A DNA stretch of 23,880 bases from Suillus spraguei. Taxonomy: Eukaryota > Basidiomycota > Agaricomycetes > Boletales > Suillaceae. A model generated the notes under the pieces. It saw only the letters and a list, made by a program, of their open reading frames with translations, made no database searches and was not told the origin of the DNA. Positions 9,846 through 20,172 of this stretch are shown here, piece after piece. Numbering within the stretch: the first letter of the stretch is position 1; the number at the start of each line of letters is the position of its first letter. Where the stretch lies: NCBI GenBank assembly GCA_016800925.1, contig JABCPU010000849.1:1-23880 (forward strand), in the 5' to 3' direction. The position numbers and the translations under genes were made by a program.

Positions 9846-11477
9846 CTAGTCCTCCGAAATGGGCGCTGCGGAAATGACACTCGGTCCACTTATACTCAAG
9901 TTCCTGACCTTGTGTCTCAACCCGCTACTCGATCCCGATCCTCCCCCAGTGCCCTGATTGGCATCTGCACCAGAAGCCGCCGGCTTCGGCGCGCTACCGA
10001 CATTGCCTCCTGGCACAACACCAGCGCCTGATCGTCGAGCTATAAGAGCACGAATGGCACTAAGCCATTTAATTTCTTCTTCCTCGCTTGGAGCACATAA
10101 TAGCAGCGTCCTTTTCGTCGTCACTATCTTGAACGTGAACCGGCCGTGCGAGTCCTCCGGTGTCGTTGATGATGATGATGGCAAAGGAGGAGGAATAGGT
10201 GCGTTGTGTTTGTGGCTCCGCATATCGAACTCCAGAGCGTCAAGGATCTCCGAAAATGAAAACTGCCGATGAGGTTTTGTGTCCTGATAGGTCCCGTGTT
10301 AGCAAGAATTCAATGTGGCAAGTAAAAGAATACCCATTACCATGTGACTTCCCGAGTACACCAACTTTTCACCATTCAACACGAACCACCGTTTGCGCCA
10401 ATTATGTCGCTTTGAACCACATTTCATCAGGTAGCCAGATAGGACTATTTTTGCGGCTTCTTTTGGTATATGTTGCGTTCGCGTGGGTGAGGAAGATATT
10501 GCAGGGCGATTCTGTGAGGAGGTCGAGTAGGTCCGCTGTGCGCTTGGCGAGGCATCCTCTGAGTCCGAGGAGGTTATATTTTGAGCGTGGGATAATTGCG
10601 GAGGCGAGTGAGAGACAATAATATGATAAGGTGCTGATTGAGCCCCCGGGATTGGTATAGGGGTTGTTACTAGCGATGTTTGAGTGGAGATGGTCATGAG
10701 AGCCTCCCTGGCGTCCTGTATTGCCTGGATCCATCGCTGGACCTCCACTGGACTTTCAGCCTGAAGATAGAACGTTCTAACAGTGGAGACAACACCAAAC
10801 GTATTGGTATGTTTCTTGAGCGTGACTGGGGTGCAGGAATGCACGTCGGAGAGATCCAGTAGGCGTAAAAGTTGGTATTCCGCGTTGGTCTTGTAATATG
10901 CGAGATGTGCAGGTCGAAGCACGAACCATCGTTTCTTCCATGTCTATGATAATTGCTATCCACACCGAATGCGAAGAAGACGGTCTCCGATGTACGAACC
11001 TTGCGTCGCTCGCCTTTCTTCCATAGATAGCCCGACTTGATCATTTTCTCATCAAAAGAACCGTGCGGTTTCTCGGCCCTGGTTGCGGTCCTCCAACCAC
11101 CCTCCTCCTCCTCTTCATCCTCGTCAGACTCCTCACCACTTCCTGCTCTTCCCTCTGCAATGGAGGATAGTGGATGCTGAGACGTACTAGAGACCACGTT
11201 AGAACCATATGACTGAGATGCTGGGGAGACAAGATCGGGAGACAGAGCTGAGTCTGAGTCAGACTCGGTTCCAGAAACGTGTGAAGGTTGTGACACTGGA
11301 AGGGCCTGCAGGGTTCAGATCGATCCGATTATGTGACAAAATCAGGAGAATTAGGGTTGACTTGGTTGGATGCATACGAACCTTCTTAGGTCTGGCTGTT
11401 GAATGAACGGATAATTTTCTTTGTACTTCCTGAATTGACGGCGGTGGAGCTGACCGCGAAGTACTACTAGTCGTCAT
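9846..11477 (-). CDS. Protein with two pleckstrin homology domains
   Basis: Exons 11477-11382, 11305-11000, 10943-10341 and 10283-9846 give 480 residues with phase-0 junctions. Residues 1-115 are Ser-rich with an acidic run (EESDEDEEEEEGGW). PH domain 1 spans about 118-220: MIKSGYLWKKGERRK, then after an intron TWKKRWFVLRPAHLAYY, closing with EVQRWIQAIQDAREAL. A Ser/Pro linker follows. PH domain 2 spans about 297-425: SGYLMKCGSKRHNWRKRWFV through DTKPHRQFSF to EEEIKWLSAIRALIARR. The C-terminus is Gly/Ser-rich. Tandem PH domains usually bind phosphoinositides at membranes; the arrangement recalls yeast Opy1, but I cannot assign orthology. An in-frame upstream Met at 11540 is possible; 11477 is preferred because of the following Ser/Thr start region. 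It is divergent with the acyl-CoA-binding gene. Confidence 0.88.
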
Positions 11478-11942
11478 GGATGGGAGTGAGATGCGTGTGG
11501 GTTTTCGTGACCAACAGGTCACAACAATCCTTCGTGACATATAGTCACACCAGCGACGTGGCTCAGACTGCGCTCAGCAGCGAGCGCTCGCACTAGACTC
11601 TTATGAAAGGAAAAAAGATTAACAGATGGATCTAGTGAGTACTTGTTGCAGTATTATAGGCTAGACATGATTTTGGATGTTGAGGATTAGAGTGTTTCAT
11701 GTTCCATGAACTTAATTGCCACAACACCGAGTGCATTGGCCAATGGACTGTCTTGTTCAGAGTGACTCTGAAACAATGTGATATTGCGCGCCTGTCAGCT
11801 GATAGATCGATAAGATCTCGAAGGAATCAATGCAACCGGTTCCAGATCTGGCAATCGCTGCCAGCAAGCTGCCAGAGCTGAGAGAGCCACGTTCTGTCTT
11901 CACCTGCTTCCATCCCAACATCTTCATCTCTTGCCTTTGACG
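11478..11942. promoter_or_regulatory. Shared divergent promoter with CCAAT palindrome
   Basis: 465 bases separate the two start codons. At 11735-11744 lies ATTGGCCAAT, a perfect palindrome made of two opposed CCAAT boxes, suitable for a HAP/NF-Y-type factor acting in either direction. GATA-type motifs cluster at about 11798-11816. The 45 bases before the ATG at 11943 are pyrimidine-rich, as expected for a leader. Confidence 0.5.
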
Positions 11943-12460
11943 ATGTCCTCTAAGTTTGAAAAAGCTGTTGCGTACGTCCAAGGTTTGCCCAAGACCGGCC
12001 CATCGGTCCCAGACACTACCGTCAAGTTAGAGGCGAGTTTTCATTACGGTGAAGACCGTCGACGAGCCATACTGATTGATACGGAAACCCATAGTTTTAT
12101 AAATTCTACAAGCAAGGTTCCTGTATCACCTTTGTAAAAGAATACATACTGACTTTTCTCGGCGATCAAAGCTACTGAGGGAGATGCAGACCCAGCCAAG
12201 GAACCCTCTAGGTTTAATTTCGTCGACCGTGCTAAATGGTGAGGGAAAGCAACCCTGAATGAGTTGTGCTGACCTGTCTCGCAGGACTGCTTGGAACGAT
12301 ATAAGGGGAATGTCGAAGAAGGATGCAGAGGAGAAATACGTTGAACAACTTATCAAAGTTCGTGATACTTGCCGCCCGTTGATGTTGGATCTGAACATGA
12401 AATCAGTACCTGAAGGAGAAGCAGCCTGAGGAGCCCATTCTCAAAGAGCTCGAGGGTTAA
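11943..12460 (+). CDS. Acyl-CoA-binding protein
   Basis: Five exons (11943-12032, 12095-12116, 12172-12238, 12285-12357, 12407-12460) sum to 306 bases, 101 residues plus stop. The family core is plain: MSSKFEKAVAYVQGLPKTGP, then FYKFYKQATEGD, RAKWTAWNDIRGMSKKDAEE, KYVEQLIKYLKEKQ. The Tyr and Lys residues known in the family to contact CoA and phosphate (YK of YKQATEGD, Lys of AKW, Tyr of KYVE) are present. It is a cytosolic carrier that binds long-chain acyl-CoA esters and buffers their pool. Exon 2 is only 22 bases. Intron 1 begins GC (GAG then GCGAGT), so it appears to be a GC-AG intron; the reading frame and family alignment require it. The length is usual for the family. Confidence 0.93.
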
Positions 12461-15300
12461 ACTATCTGCTCGCTGCGCGACACGTGGATATTAGCATACT
12501 CGTGTTTTGTAAATCAAGAAGCGATCGAGTTCTGGCCAGTTCGCCCGAACATATAGGAGTATCATATCAACAAGCAGCCCCAAATGTCATAGATTGGAAG
12601 GCCTAACTTAGCAGCACGTTCTAAGCGCTTTCTGATAGGTGCCTTGAGTTGCTACCACAGGGTACCACATACAATCTCCGCTTCAAGATCATGATGAAGG
12701 GGTGTTCGAGGGACGTGGTCGGCTACTGCGGGTGGTCTGCTGTAAGATTCGGCGCCCGTTTTTCATACTTGCCACAGAAGTCCAAGAAGTGAAATGTAGT
12801 AAAGAACCTTGCAATTTATTCGAGATGATCGGACGGATATGACCAACACCCGAATACCTATCATAGCGTTCTATTCATTTACAGCTGCAGTTGGCAAACC
12901 AGTGACGTTGTGCTTCTGGTGCACAACTTGGCTCCACATCTAGACCATGACATAGCGGCGGTCTCCGTAGCTGTATTGCACAGCGATCCCAGTTACTGGC
13001 TGCTAGTCCCATGTTGCCTGCGGAGATAAAAAAAAAACTTGCTGTGCAGTGGGGATTGAACAAGGTTCAGACAGCATCGAATTAATGAGCTTCAAATTCC
13101 TTGTAAGTATCAGTAGATGCTCAGCTTGGAAGAAGCACACGAGGTGGGTAAACCGACTAACACAAGCGTATATGCGGTCATCGCTGTGCCCTGGCGATCA
13201 AAGCTTTCCGAACTTTCACCCGAAGTAAGTACTGTCAAGTCAATTGAACTCAGACAAAGGTCAGGAAATATTCCACGCATGACATTTTTGAGCTCAGCGA
13301 GGAGCGCTACACACGGTGGGCATCTCGATTCGACTAAGCTGGAGGAGCCGCAGAACATTCACTTTTAGCAAGTACAAGATTGGTTAGTATTATCCACAAC
13401 GTGTCCCTAATCTATCTATCTATCAAGGATTTCTATCAATTATGACGGAACTCAACTCATGATGCCGGTTTTACACTAGCAGTCGAGACCGGTGAACAAA
13501 TATAGCAGCAACTCCTAGTTCTAAATGTTTAGGGCGCTTCCTGACTACCCAGTTCAGCTCACGGTGCGAGTCCAGCCTGGTCTACCGCCACTGTGTAGGG
13601 TCTTGATAGCACGTGTTGGACAGCCCAATCGTCATATTGACAACACAAAAATCACAAACTTGCGCGGCCCTTCATTCTCTAATCGCTTGCCGCTATCCAA
13701 AGCAGGCGGCTGATTGAAAGACTTTCATTCATGTAAGCGGTTGGTTAAACGGTTCAATTCATTCAAATGCTTTTTGTGCTTGGCTAGTAACTGCCAGTCC
13801 GATCAAGGAATCCTGCCCTGAGAGGATGTCTCAATAATGCCTCAAGAGCCGGAACTACCCTGTGAATTATACTCTCCGCAGGCCCGACGGCGGTGTGACC
13901 CTAGATCTAACTCGTCACTATAGGCCCACTTATGCCCACAAACCGTAATTCACAATCAAGCTCAAACTAACGAATCACAGCACCACATATACGTACATAT
14001 GTTTCACTGGCAGATAAAATAACGGCAGATTACCAATTGGGTAGGTAATGGCCATGTATAATGCAGTGCGCTCCTGCACAATCCGGTCCCAGAAGTGCCT
14101 AATATCGGTTTCCAGCTACCAGTGTCGCCGTAACGTTGAACCCTATTGGGTGAGTAAAGTTGTGACTTGGCTTATCAAGTTCATCGGAACTTAAGCGCCC
14201 CTTTTAGGATAATGCAGCGAAAGCCATGCTTTCGCCTTATCTTCAAGAAATTCCAACTATAGGCAGTCCAACCCTGAACCTTCTACCTTGGTCACCGGAT
14301 TCCGTGAACCCCGACCGATGGCAACAAGTGTTGACGAATAGCAATTCGAGTTTTGCCTCGTGCAAAGTAGACTTGCTATAACGGCTATAGCACTTTGTCG
14401 GGGCGATGCGCCAAGTTTGACAGGGAAAGGGGCATCCACATCCACCCATAGCAGGTTTGTACCGTATACTGTCATTCTGTCATGGCGATGCTTTGTGGTG
14501 CATGTGATCCGTGACTGTCAGCGACAAAAGACAAAAGCGATCATTGTTTAGGACGGGCGCCGCTACTACAAGTCACGAACCGAGTTGACTGTCAAGATGG
14601 CAATGAGGACAGTGTTGTCGAACATGATTGATTACTGTGTGTTGGTATCATTCAGCACAGGAAAATGGGGCTCACTGTCTTGGAATGACAGACGTGGGCA
14701 GATCCCTCAATTAATTTTCCCATAGTCGCCAGGAAGCACCCGGGACCAGTAAACCAGTCTGGAACGACCCCGGTTCTGTGCTTTATTCTCATGACAGGGA
14801 GTGGAGGCACGCTCATGGTTCCTCGTTCTTCGACCACCAACTCGGAGCATGGCTGTTCTAAGTACTCGCGTACTCGTCGCTATCGGCTTTCAGTATATGG
14901 ACCGATCACGAATTACGAAGGCCGTAACCAAATATTTGACGTTCCCCTGTGGCCGTCATCTTTGATTTATAGCGCGTTGGAATGATCTACCTGCCGAGAA
15001 AACACACGTACAATGTTGGACATGACTTTGGTAGTTCATATCATAGTCCAAGCACGTTCCAAGGAAATGTCCAGGGCGCAATGCATGAATCGAGGCCTAC
15101 AGCATCATACTATCGCGGCTTCTCCAGCCACCGTGATACCTAAATATATGCATTTGAAATAAAATGTGATAAAATAAACGTGAGGAATAATCATCGGTCA
15201 AGATAAGGTATCTCGTGTTACGGCTACTACAGTAAAGACGGTAAACAATACAAGTCCTTCCAGTGATTAACACAGGGACGGAAGTCACAATTTAGGCACA
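12461..15300. other. 2.8-kb gene-empty region between convergent genes
   Basis: It lies between the 3' ends of the acyl-CoA-binding gene and the Kelch gene. Open frames are short (up to 83 codons), overlap on both strands and lack motifs. Visible items are a (TCTA)n tract at 13411-13424 and a hairpin at about 14218-14236. No tRNA-like cloverleaf was found. Confidence 0.5.
14218..14236. repeat. Short perfect hairpin in the empty region
   Basis: GCGAAAGC, three-base loop CAT, GCTTTCGC. The eight-base stem is perfect. No T run follows and no gene is adjacent, so a role is unclear. Confidence 0.45.
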
Positions 15301-18300
15301 CTACTTGTCAGGGTTGGCAACATACAATGATGCTCGCGGAGCTAGACCATACTGAATATTTGGACGGGTACGGGAAGAGACTTCTTCTCGCTTGCGAGTA
15401 TTCCGCGGAGGTGGAGAACGTTCCGCCAGATTGTTCGTCATCTGCCGTTCGATTTCCTGAACCCTAGATGTCACAGCATGACCTGCGGCCCTTGTGAACC
15501 GAGAACCATGTGCGGTGAGTTCAGTCCTCGAAGACTTTTTTGAGGAAGAAGAGGGACATGATGCCGGAGATATAGGTCGGGAAGAGGTAAACTTGCTTGA
15601 ATCAGATGATAAGCCACTCAATATTCCGTGTTCATTTGCACTAATCGAACCAATCGAAGCTGTGCGATGTGATGTGGATCCGTCCGAAGCGATTCGCTGT
15701 ACGACATCATAGCTTGCACCTAGCCGCTCTGCGACCTCAGTGTTCGCTGTCCGGCCACTATGGACGGATGGAGCAACCAGGCGAGTATGTTTGACTGGTT
15801 GCTCATATTTGGACTCAGGAGAGTCCAGGGAAGCATTCGTTTCGTTGATCGACATGAGTCGTGGAACTGGGTTAGGGTCCCGTAAATCTAATGGTTTTTG
15901 ACCGGTAGAATTGCGTCGATCAAGTAGAGATGTCTTCATAAATCGCCCCCACCAGCTGTCCGATCGACAAATGGCGTTCGAAGGGGGTGGATACGAGTCG
16001 ATGATGGATGAGTGGCGCCGTGAGGGTGAAGTGGTTGGAGCAGAGGAGTGCAATGTCGAGGGCGTCACAGGACTATGAGGTGGCTGCGAGGGAAAGCTTG
16101 GTTGGGAGGCATAAGTGTTACTGGAAGAATAGCCGTTGGAAGACAAATTATTTTGTGACGAGCCAGGGTATGATGCTAGGGTGTTGGTCGAGTCGGACGC
16201 AACCTCACGCAGAGGAGTAAGGGTGAGGATGGGTGTGGAGAGAGGCAGAGGGGTCCTCGGTGGGTGAAGGGGTGGCAGGTCTTGGCTCCCGGGATCAACA
16301 TCAATGTTGTCACGCTTGCCGTCAGGCTTGAGTGCCCCATGGTCTGGTTGATACGAATCGTACTCCCCATCGTGTGGCACGGGATCTGAGAATGGATCTA
16401 TGTATGAGTATGAGCCGCCATCTCGTCCATGGGAGTATCCACTGTTAGGCATCACGTTGTACGACTTGTTTCCCTCATTCATCGGGCCCTCGCGATCACC
16501 CTCAATTTTTTCCCAATGGTTGCTATTGTCTGCACTGGGCGCCCTGGAAATCATGCCGCGCACCATTGCACCCATCGAGTGTATGGACCATACACTAGTT
16601 CCACCGCTGCCATCCCTGCGTAACGTATCCGGAGGACTGCCCCACCCGAATTGTCGCGTGTCTTCGTCAGCGAACATGTCCCGACGCGGGTGAGGTGGTA
16701 GGGGGGAACAATGTTTGCTTAACCCAAAATAAGCGAGAGCTGCGGCCAGCGGGAGGGCGCGTGCAACTAGGAATCCGTGACTCCTTTGCTCGGAACCCAT
16801 GGACAAGAAATTAGCGGGATGGTCATCGGTACTGTCGTACTCATGGTCACCATTAAGAATGAGGAAGCTTCTGTTGCTCGAAGACTGGTGTCCCCGTGAA
16901 CGTTTAATAAACCAGACAGTTGCAAGTCCACCAGCAATAAGTCCAATTATACCGAAGGTGGTACCCAGGGCAATAGCTGTTATGTTATTGTTACTAGAGC
17001 TGGAATCAGCACTGACAGTACTCGTTGGATACACCACTGAGGGTGTACTTGCACTCCCCCCACTTGACCCAGAGTAGCCAGTTTGATAAGGTGCGGGAAG
17101 AGAAATGATGGCCGGGGTCGAACCCGCAGGTGGTGGGCTATAAGAGGAGACCATGGATGAGCTAGAAGGGTTGTATATTTCCACAGTGGCAGGCGCAGGT
17201 GCAGAGGATCCGTAACCTGAGTTTGATCAGACAGGAGCAAGGAGCTAACAGGGACAGACTCACCGAAGGCAAAGAGCACTTGCCCGTTACACTGTATTGC
17301 TAGGTGATCCTTGCGGGCGCCAAGTTGTTGAAGAGACTGTGCCTCCTGCCAGACCATCGGAATTTGGGTTGTATTTAGTATCCATCCATCGCTATAGGTT
17401 GTCTGTAATTCGCCATCGCCTCCACCATGAATTAGGATTTCTCCAGTAGCAAGGACAACAGCCGCGAAGTCGCGGCGTGGATTTGGCATGGTGTAATTAG
17501 AGACGGATATCATATCCCATGCGAGGATTGCCTGTGTCGTGTCAAGAGACCAGATGGTATTCAGGGGTATAAGCTCCCCGCATGACGCACAATATCCACC
17601 CAAGATAAGGAGTCGTCCGTCAGGAAGAATGAGTGATGCATGCCCATAAATGTCAGGCGGAGCATTGCCGTCAGATGGAAGCATCAAGAACTCTTGTAAC
17701 ACAGGATTGAAGGAGTAATGATCAAAGAACGCATTTCCGGATCCATCAGCCTTCTCACCGCCGACAATCCAGACCTTCCCGCCAGTTGACGATGCAGAAT
17801 GCCGAATCCTCCTCATTGGTTCACCACCCCAGTTCTGAGGCTCGATGAAAAATGATGGGTCCGCGGAATCGTAAGCGGAAACAAGTATGGCAGAATCGTT
17901 AAGGGAAGTGAGGACTGTTTGTGAATTCGATCCTGGTTGACCTCCAAAAAGTAGGAGTGACGTTATGTTGAATGCAGAAAGGGTGTGCCATCCTAAACTT
18001 GGAGAAGAGCTCGTGGTGGTTGTATTTGAGAGCAGCTGCCACGGGGGAGAAGTGGTACTGAAGGATGTGGAAAGGTCAAGTAGCAATAGTTCTGATGTGG
18101 GAGGCGCAGAAGTATACGAGTATTGGTCATACTGATCTGTCAGGCCTCCGTGAACATATAGAAGATTTTCCAACAAAGCCCCAGCCTGTGCCCATCTATC
18201 GCCGTCACGTTACCAACAAGTTGTCAACAAACATAATTAACGTACCTTGGTAGTGGAGTATATTGACACAGGGCAAATGGTATCAAATAGTGCAGCACGG

Positions 18301-18325
18301 TTGCGACGCGCCAACTACCAGCCAT
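15301..18325 (-). CDS. Kelch beta-propeller membrane protein with long cytoplasmic tail
   Basis: Exons 18325-18246, 18195-17264 and 17216-15301 give 975 residues with consistent phases. Residues 1-20 (MAGSWRVATVLHYLIPFALC) look like a signal peptide, which decides this start over an in-frame Met at 18409. Residues 30-345 hold about six Kelch-like blades (VHGGL, LLFGGQPG, VWIVGGEK, LLILGGYC, ILIHGGGDGE, VLFAFGE). Several NxT/S sites (NIT, NYT, NTT) fit a glycosylated ectodomain. A Ser/Pro stalk is followed by one membrane helix at about 416-440 (ITAIALGTTFGIIGLIAG to VWF) with a basic stop IKRSRG. The tail of about 530 residues is Ser/Pro-rich and low in complexity. This layout suggests a cell-surface protein signalling or anchoring across the plasma membrane; the ligand is unknown. 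A galactose-oxidase-like propeller is the nearest known fold; no catalytic residues are claimed. Confidence 0.87.
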
Positions 18326-19209
18326 GATATCTTGTTCAGTGACCTGTGCAAAGAATTGACAGAAAGGTTCGAGAGAAAAGTATAAGTTACGTGTAAGAGC
18401 GAGATACAAATCGTCTTTCGTGAAATGTCGTCAAGGAAAAGAGTGCACAAGTAGGTGGAGAGCCTGAGTATGGAACGTTTGCTCACATATAGGTATGTAC
18501 AACTTGAACCGCAGTGGGCCTGGACCCACGCGTGGAAAACAACAAACGTCTTTCGAACATACGCGCCATTGCTCACCTGACTCGTATAATGCAAACGCCA
18601 CTTTGCAGTGGTTCGCAAAAATCGAAGCGTCATGCCACTATGCAATCCGAGTCACTTTTGACTGCCTCAGTGGACACACCATTCAGGCGCAAGAGAAAAG
18701 AAACGTTATATGTATACTCAGGCTGGTACCTACTAAACGTGAGTACTTACCCACACCCTCAGTCACTTTGAAATCCCTAGCGACTCTGTAACAGTCGATT
18801 ATCATGCTAATTCAAATCGATGAATGCCAAAATGTCCTGGACCTTTCTTATCCGCCAACCCGCATCCAAGTACTGATACTTACCAACTGTGGATTCAGAT
18901 TATTAACAGTTTAGACGCTAAAGTTACCCCATACCAGAACTAGAAGGCACGTGTAAGTCGGGTGTAAGTCATATCAGACTTTAGTACATGTGCACTCGGT
19001 GCTTCCTGGAAGATTGACGCTCGTCTATTCACAGAGCAACCATAAATCGCCAGTTCTTTGTAGATCATGCCATCCACCCTTGTAACGACCTGCCTACACA
19101 CCACAGCAATCCATGACTACTACGCTTGTTGATAATCAGGCCATCTCCAAACCTGAGTTTGTCTCTTTGTGTGCCGATCTTGACTTTGAGCTCATACAGT
19201 CAATCTAGC
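18326..19209. other. Intergenic between Kelch gene and second kinase
   Basis: The Kelch promoter should lie at the left and the kinase promoter at the right. Frames of up to 120 codons on both strands have no motifs. An ATG at 19113 could begin an additional short kinase exon joined at the AG before 19209, but this is not required by the kinase fold. Confidence 0.4.
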
Positions 19210-20013
19210 ATGGATGATCTGACGAAATTTATAACCAGGACTAGTAACTACCCGGTTGCATCTGGCGCATTCGGTTCAGTTTACAAATGGGACTATAAGT
19301 GTAAGAAGCAGTCTGAGTCATTGCAAGTATGTTTCAGCACTTAGTATCAGTTACGAGCTATGTAACCTGACATACCTTCAGGTGGCGGTCAAGAGGTTTT
19401 CATCGAATTGAAGACAGAGAAGACAGAGAAGTAAGTCAGTATTCATTCATTTTAATCCGATATCCCTCAACGTATTTGAATTGAAGGTCGGAGGAGAGAG
19501 ATAGGTGTTTGGAAGAGATTGCGCCATAAATGCATTGTCCCACTTCTAGGTTATACCAGACTGGGAGACGATCCATCTGAGCCTGTGTCCTTAGTGTCGC
19601 TTTGGATGTCTAACGGGACGCTCAGGAGCCATCTTAGTGGCAAAATACGGGAAGACAAGTACCTCCTGGTAAGTTGTTTCAAGCATCCCTGGGCCTTATT
19701 TCTCTATCAACTTGATTTAGCTGTATAACGTGGCGGATGGCCTACACTACTGTCAGTACTGATGACTCAACACTATCCAGCATTTACTGATTTTGAGCGA
19801 TTGAAGTGCATTCAGAATCTGTGGTGCACGGAGACCTCACGAGCGCAAGTCCTTATGCTCCAGGGCTGCCCAAAATGAAACATTGCATCTGACAGGTGAA
19901 TGTGTTGATCAACAAGCAAGGTCAAGCGTGCCTCGCTGATTTTGGGTTGTCATCCATGGTCAAGATAGGTGAAAAATTCGAATACCTCCGTCCTCACGAA
20001 AAACGGCCTGGAG
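19210..20013 (+). pseudogene. Second TKL-type kinase, nonsense codon and lost C-lobe
   Basis: Exons 19210-19326, 19382-19430, 19487-19668, 19721-19751, 19807-19844 and 19896 to about 20013 keep one frame. Seen in order: ASGAFGSVYKW (Gly loop), VAVK, RREIGVWKRLRHKCIVPLL, VSLWMSNGTLRSHL, YNVADGLHYLH, HGDLTSVNVLINKQG, LADFGLSS, then EYLRPHEKRPG. The catalytic Asp, Asn and DFG are intact. A TGA at 19409-19411 interrupts the N-lobe (AAT TGA, probably a former CGA). After RPG the activation loop runs into LTR-like repeats and no APE motif or C-lobe follows within the window. The intron at 19845-19895 begins GCAAGT, a GC-AG intron. The family is that of the kinase at 247-3013, but the two are not close copies. 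Confidence 0.75.
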
Positions 20014-20172
20014 TATTAAATTTAGACAACAGTAAACGCCTCAGTCTCGATGGAACGAACTGAGATTATGTACCTAGACAACAGTAAACGCTAATGTAAC
20101 GCGTAAGTTATCTAGGTTACTATAGCGAGAGAATAAAAGAACATTCCCACAGTCTCGATGGAACGAACTGAG
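20014..20172 (-). repeat. Rearranged LTR fragment abutting the broken kinase
   Basis: Two units recur. Unit B (17 bases) lies at 20023-20039 and 20075-20091; unit A (23 bases) at 20042-20064 and 20150-20172. Both pairs are identical by eye. Order: B, 2 bases, A, 10 bases, B, 58 bases, A. On the minus strand TGTGGGAATG (20151-20142) looks like a copia LTR start, placed where the 3' LTR of the element at 20243-22735 should lie. The compact first B-A pair looks like a duplicate with its middle deleted. Confidence 0.55.

Noticed and set aside
13110..13368. Overlapping 82-83 codon frames on both strands
   Set aside because: Neither resembles a known protein; mirror frames usually mean chance openness.
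13411..13424. TCTA microsatellite
   Set aside because: Only about three and a half units, too short to be of note.
17111..17128. tRNA B-box-like GGGTTCGACCCC on the minus strand
   Set aside because: It lies inside the Kelch coding exon (AGSTP) and no cloverleaf can be drawn around it.
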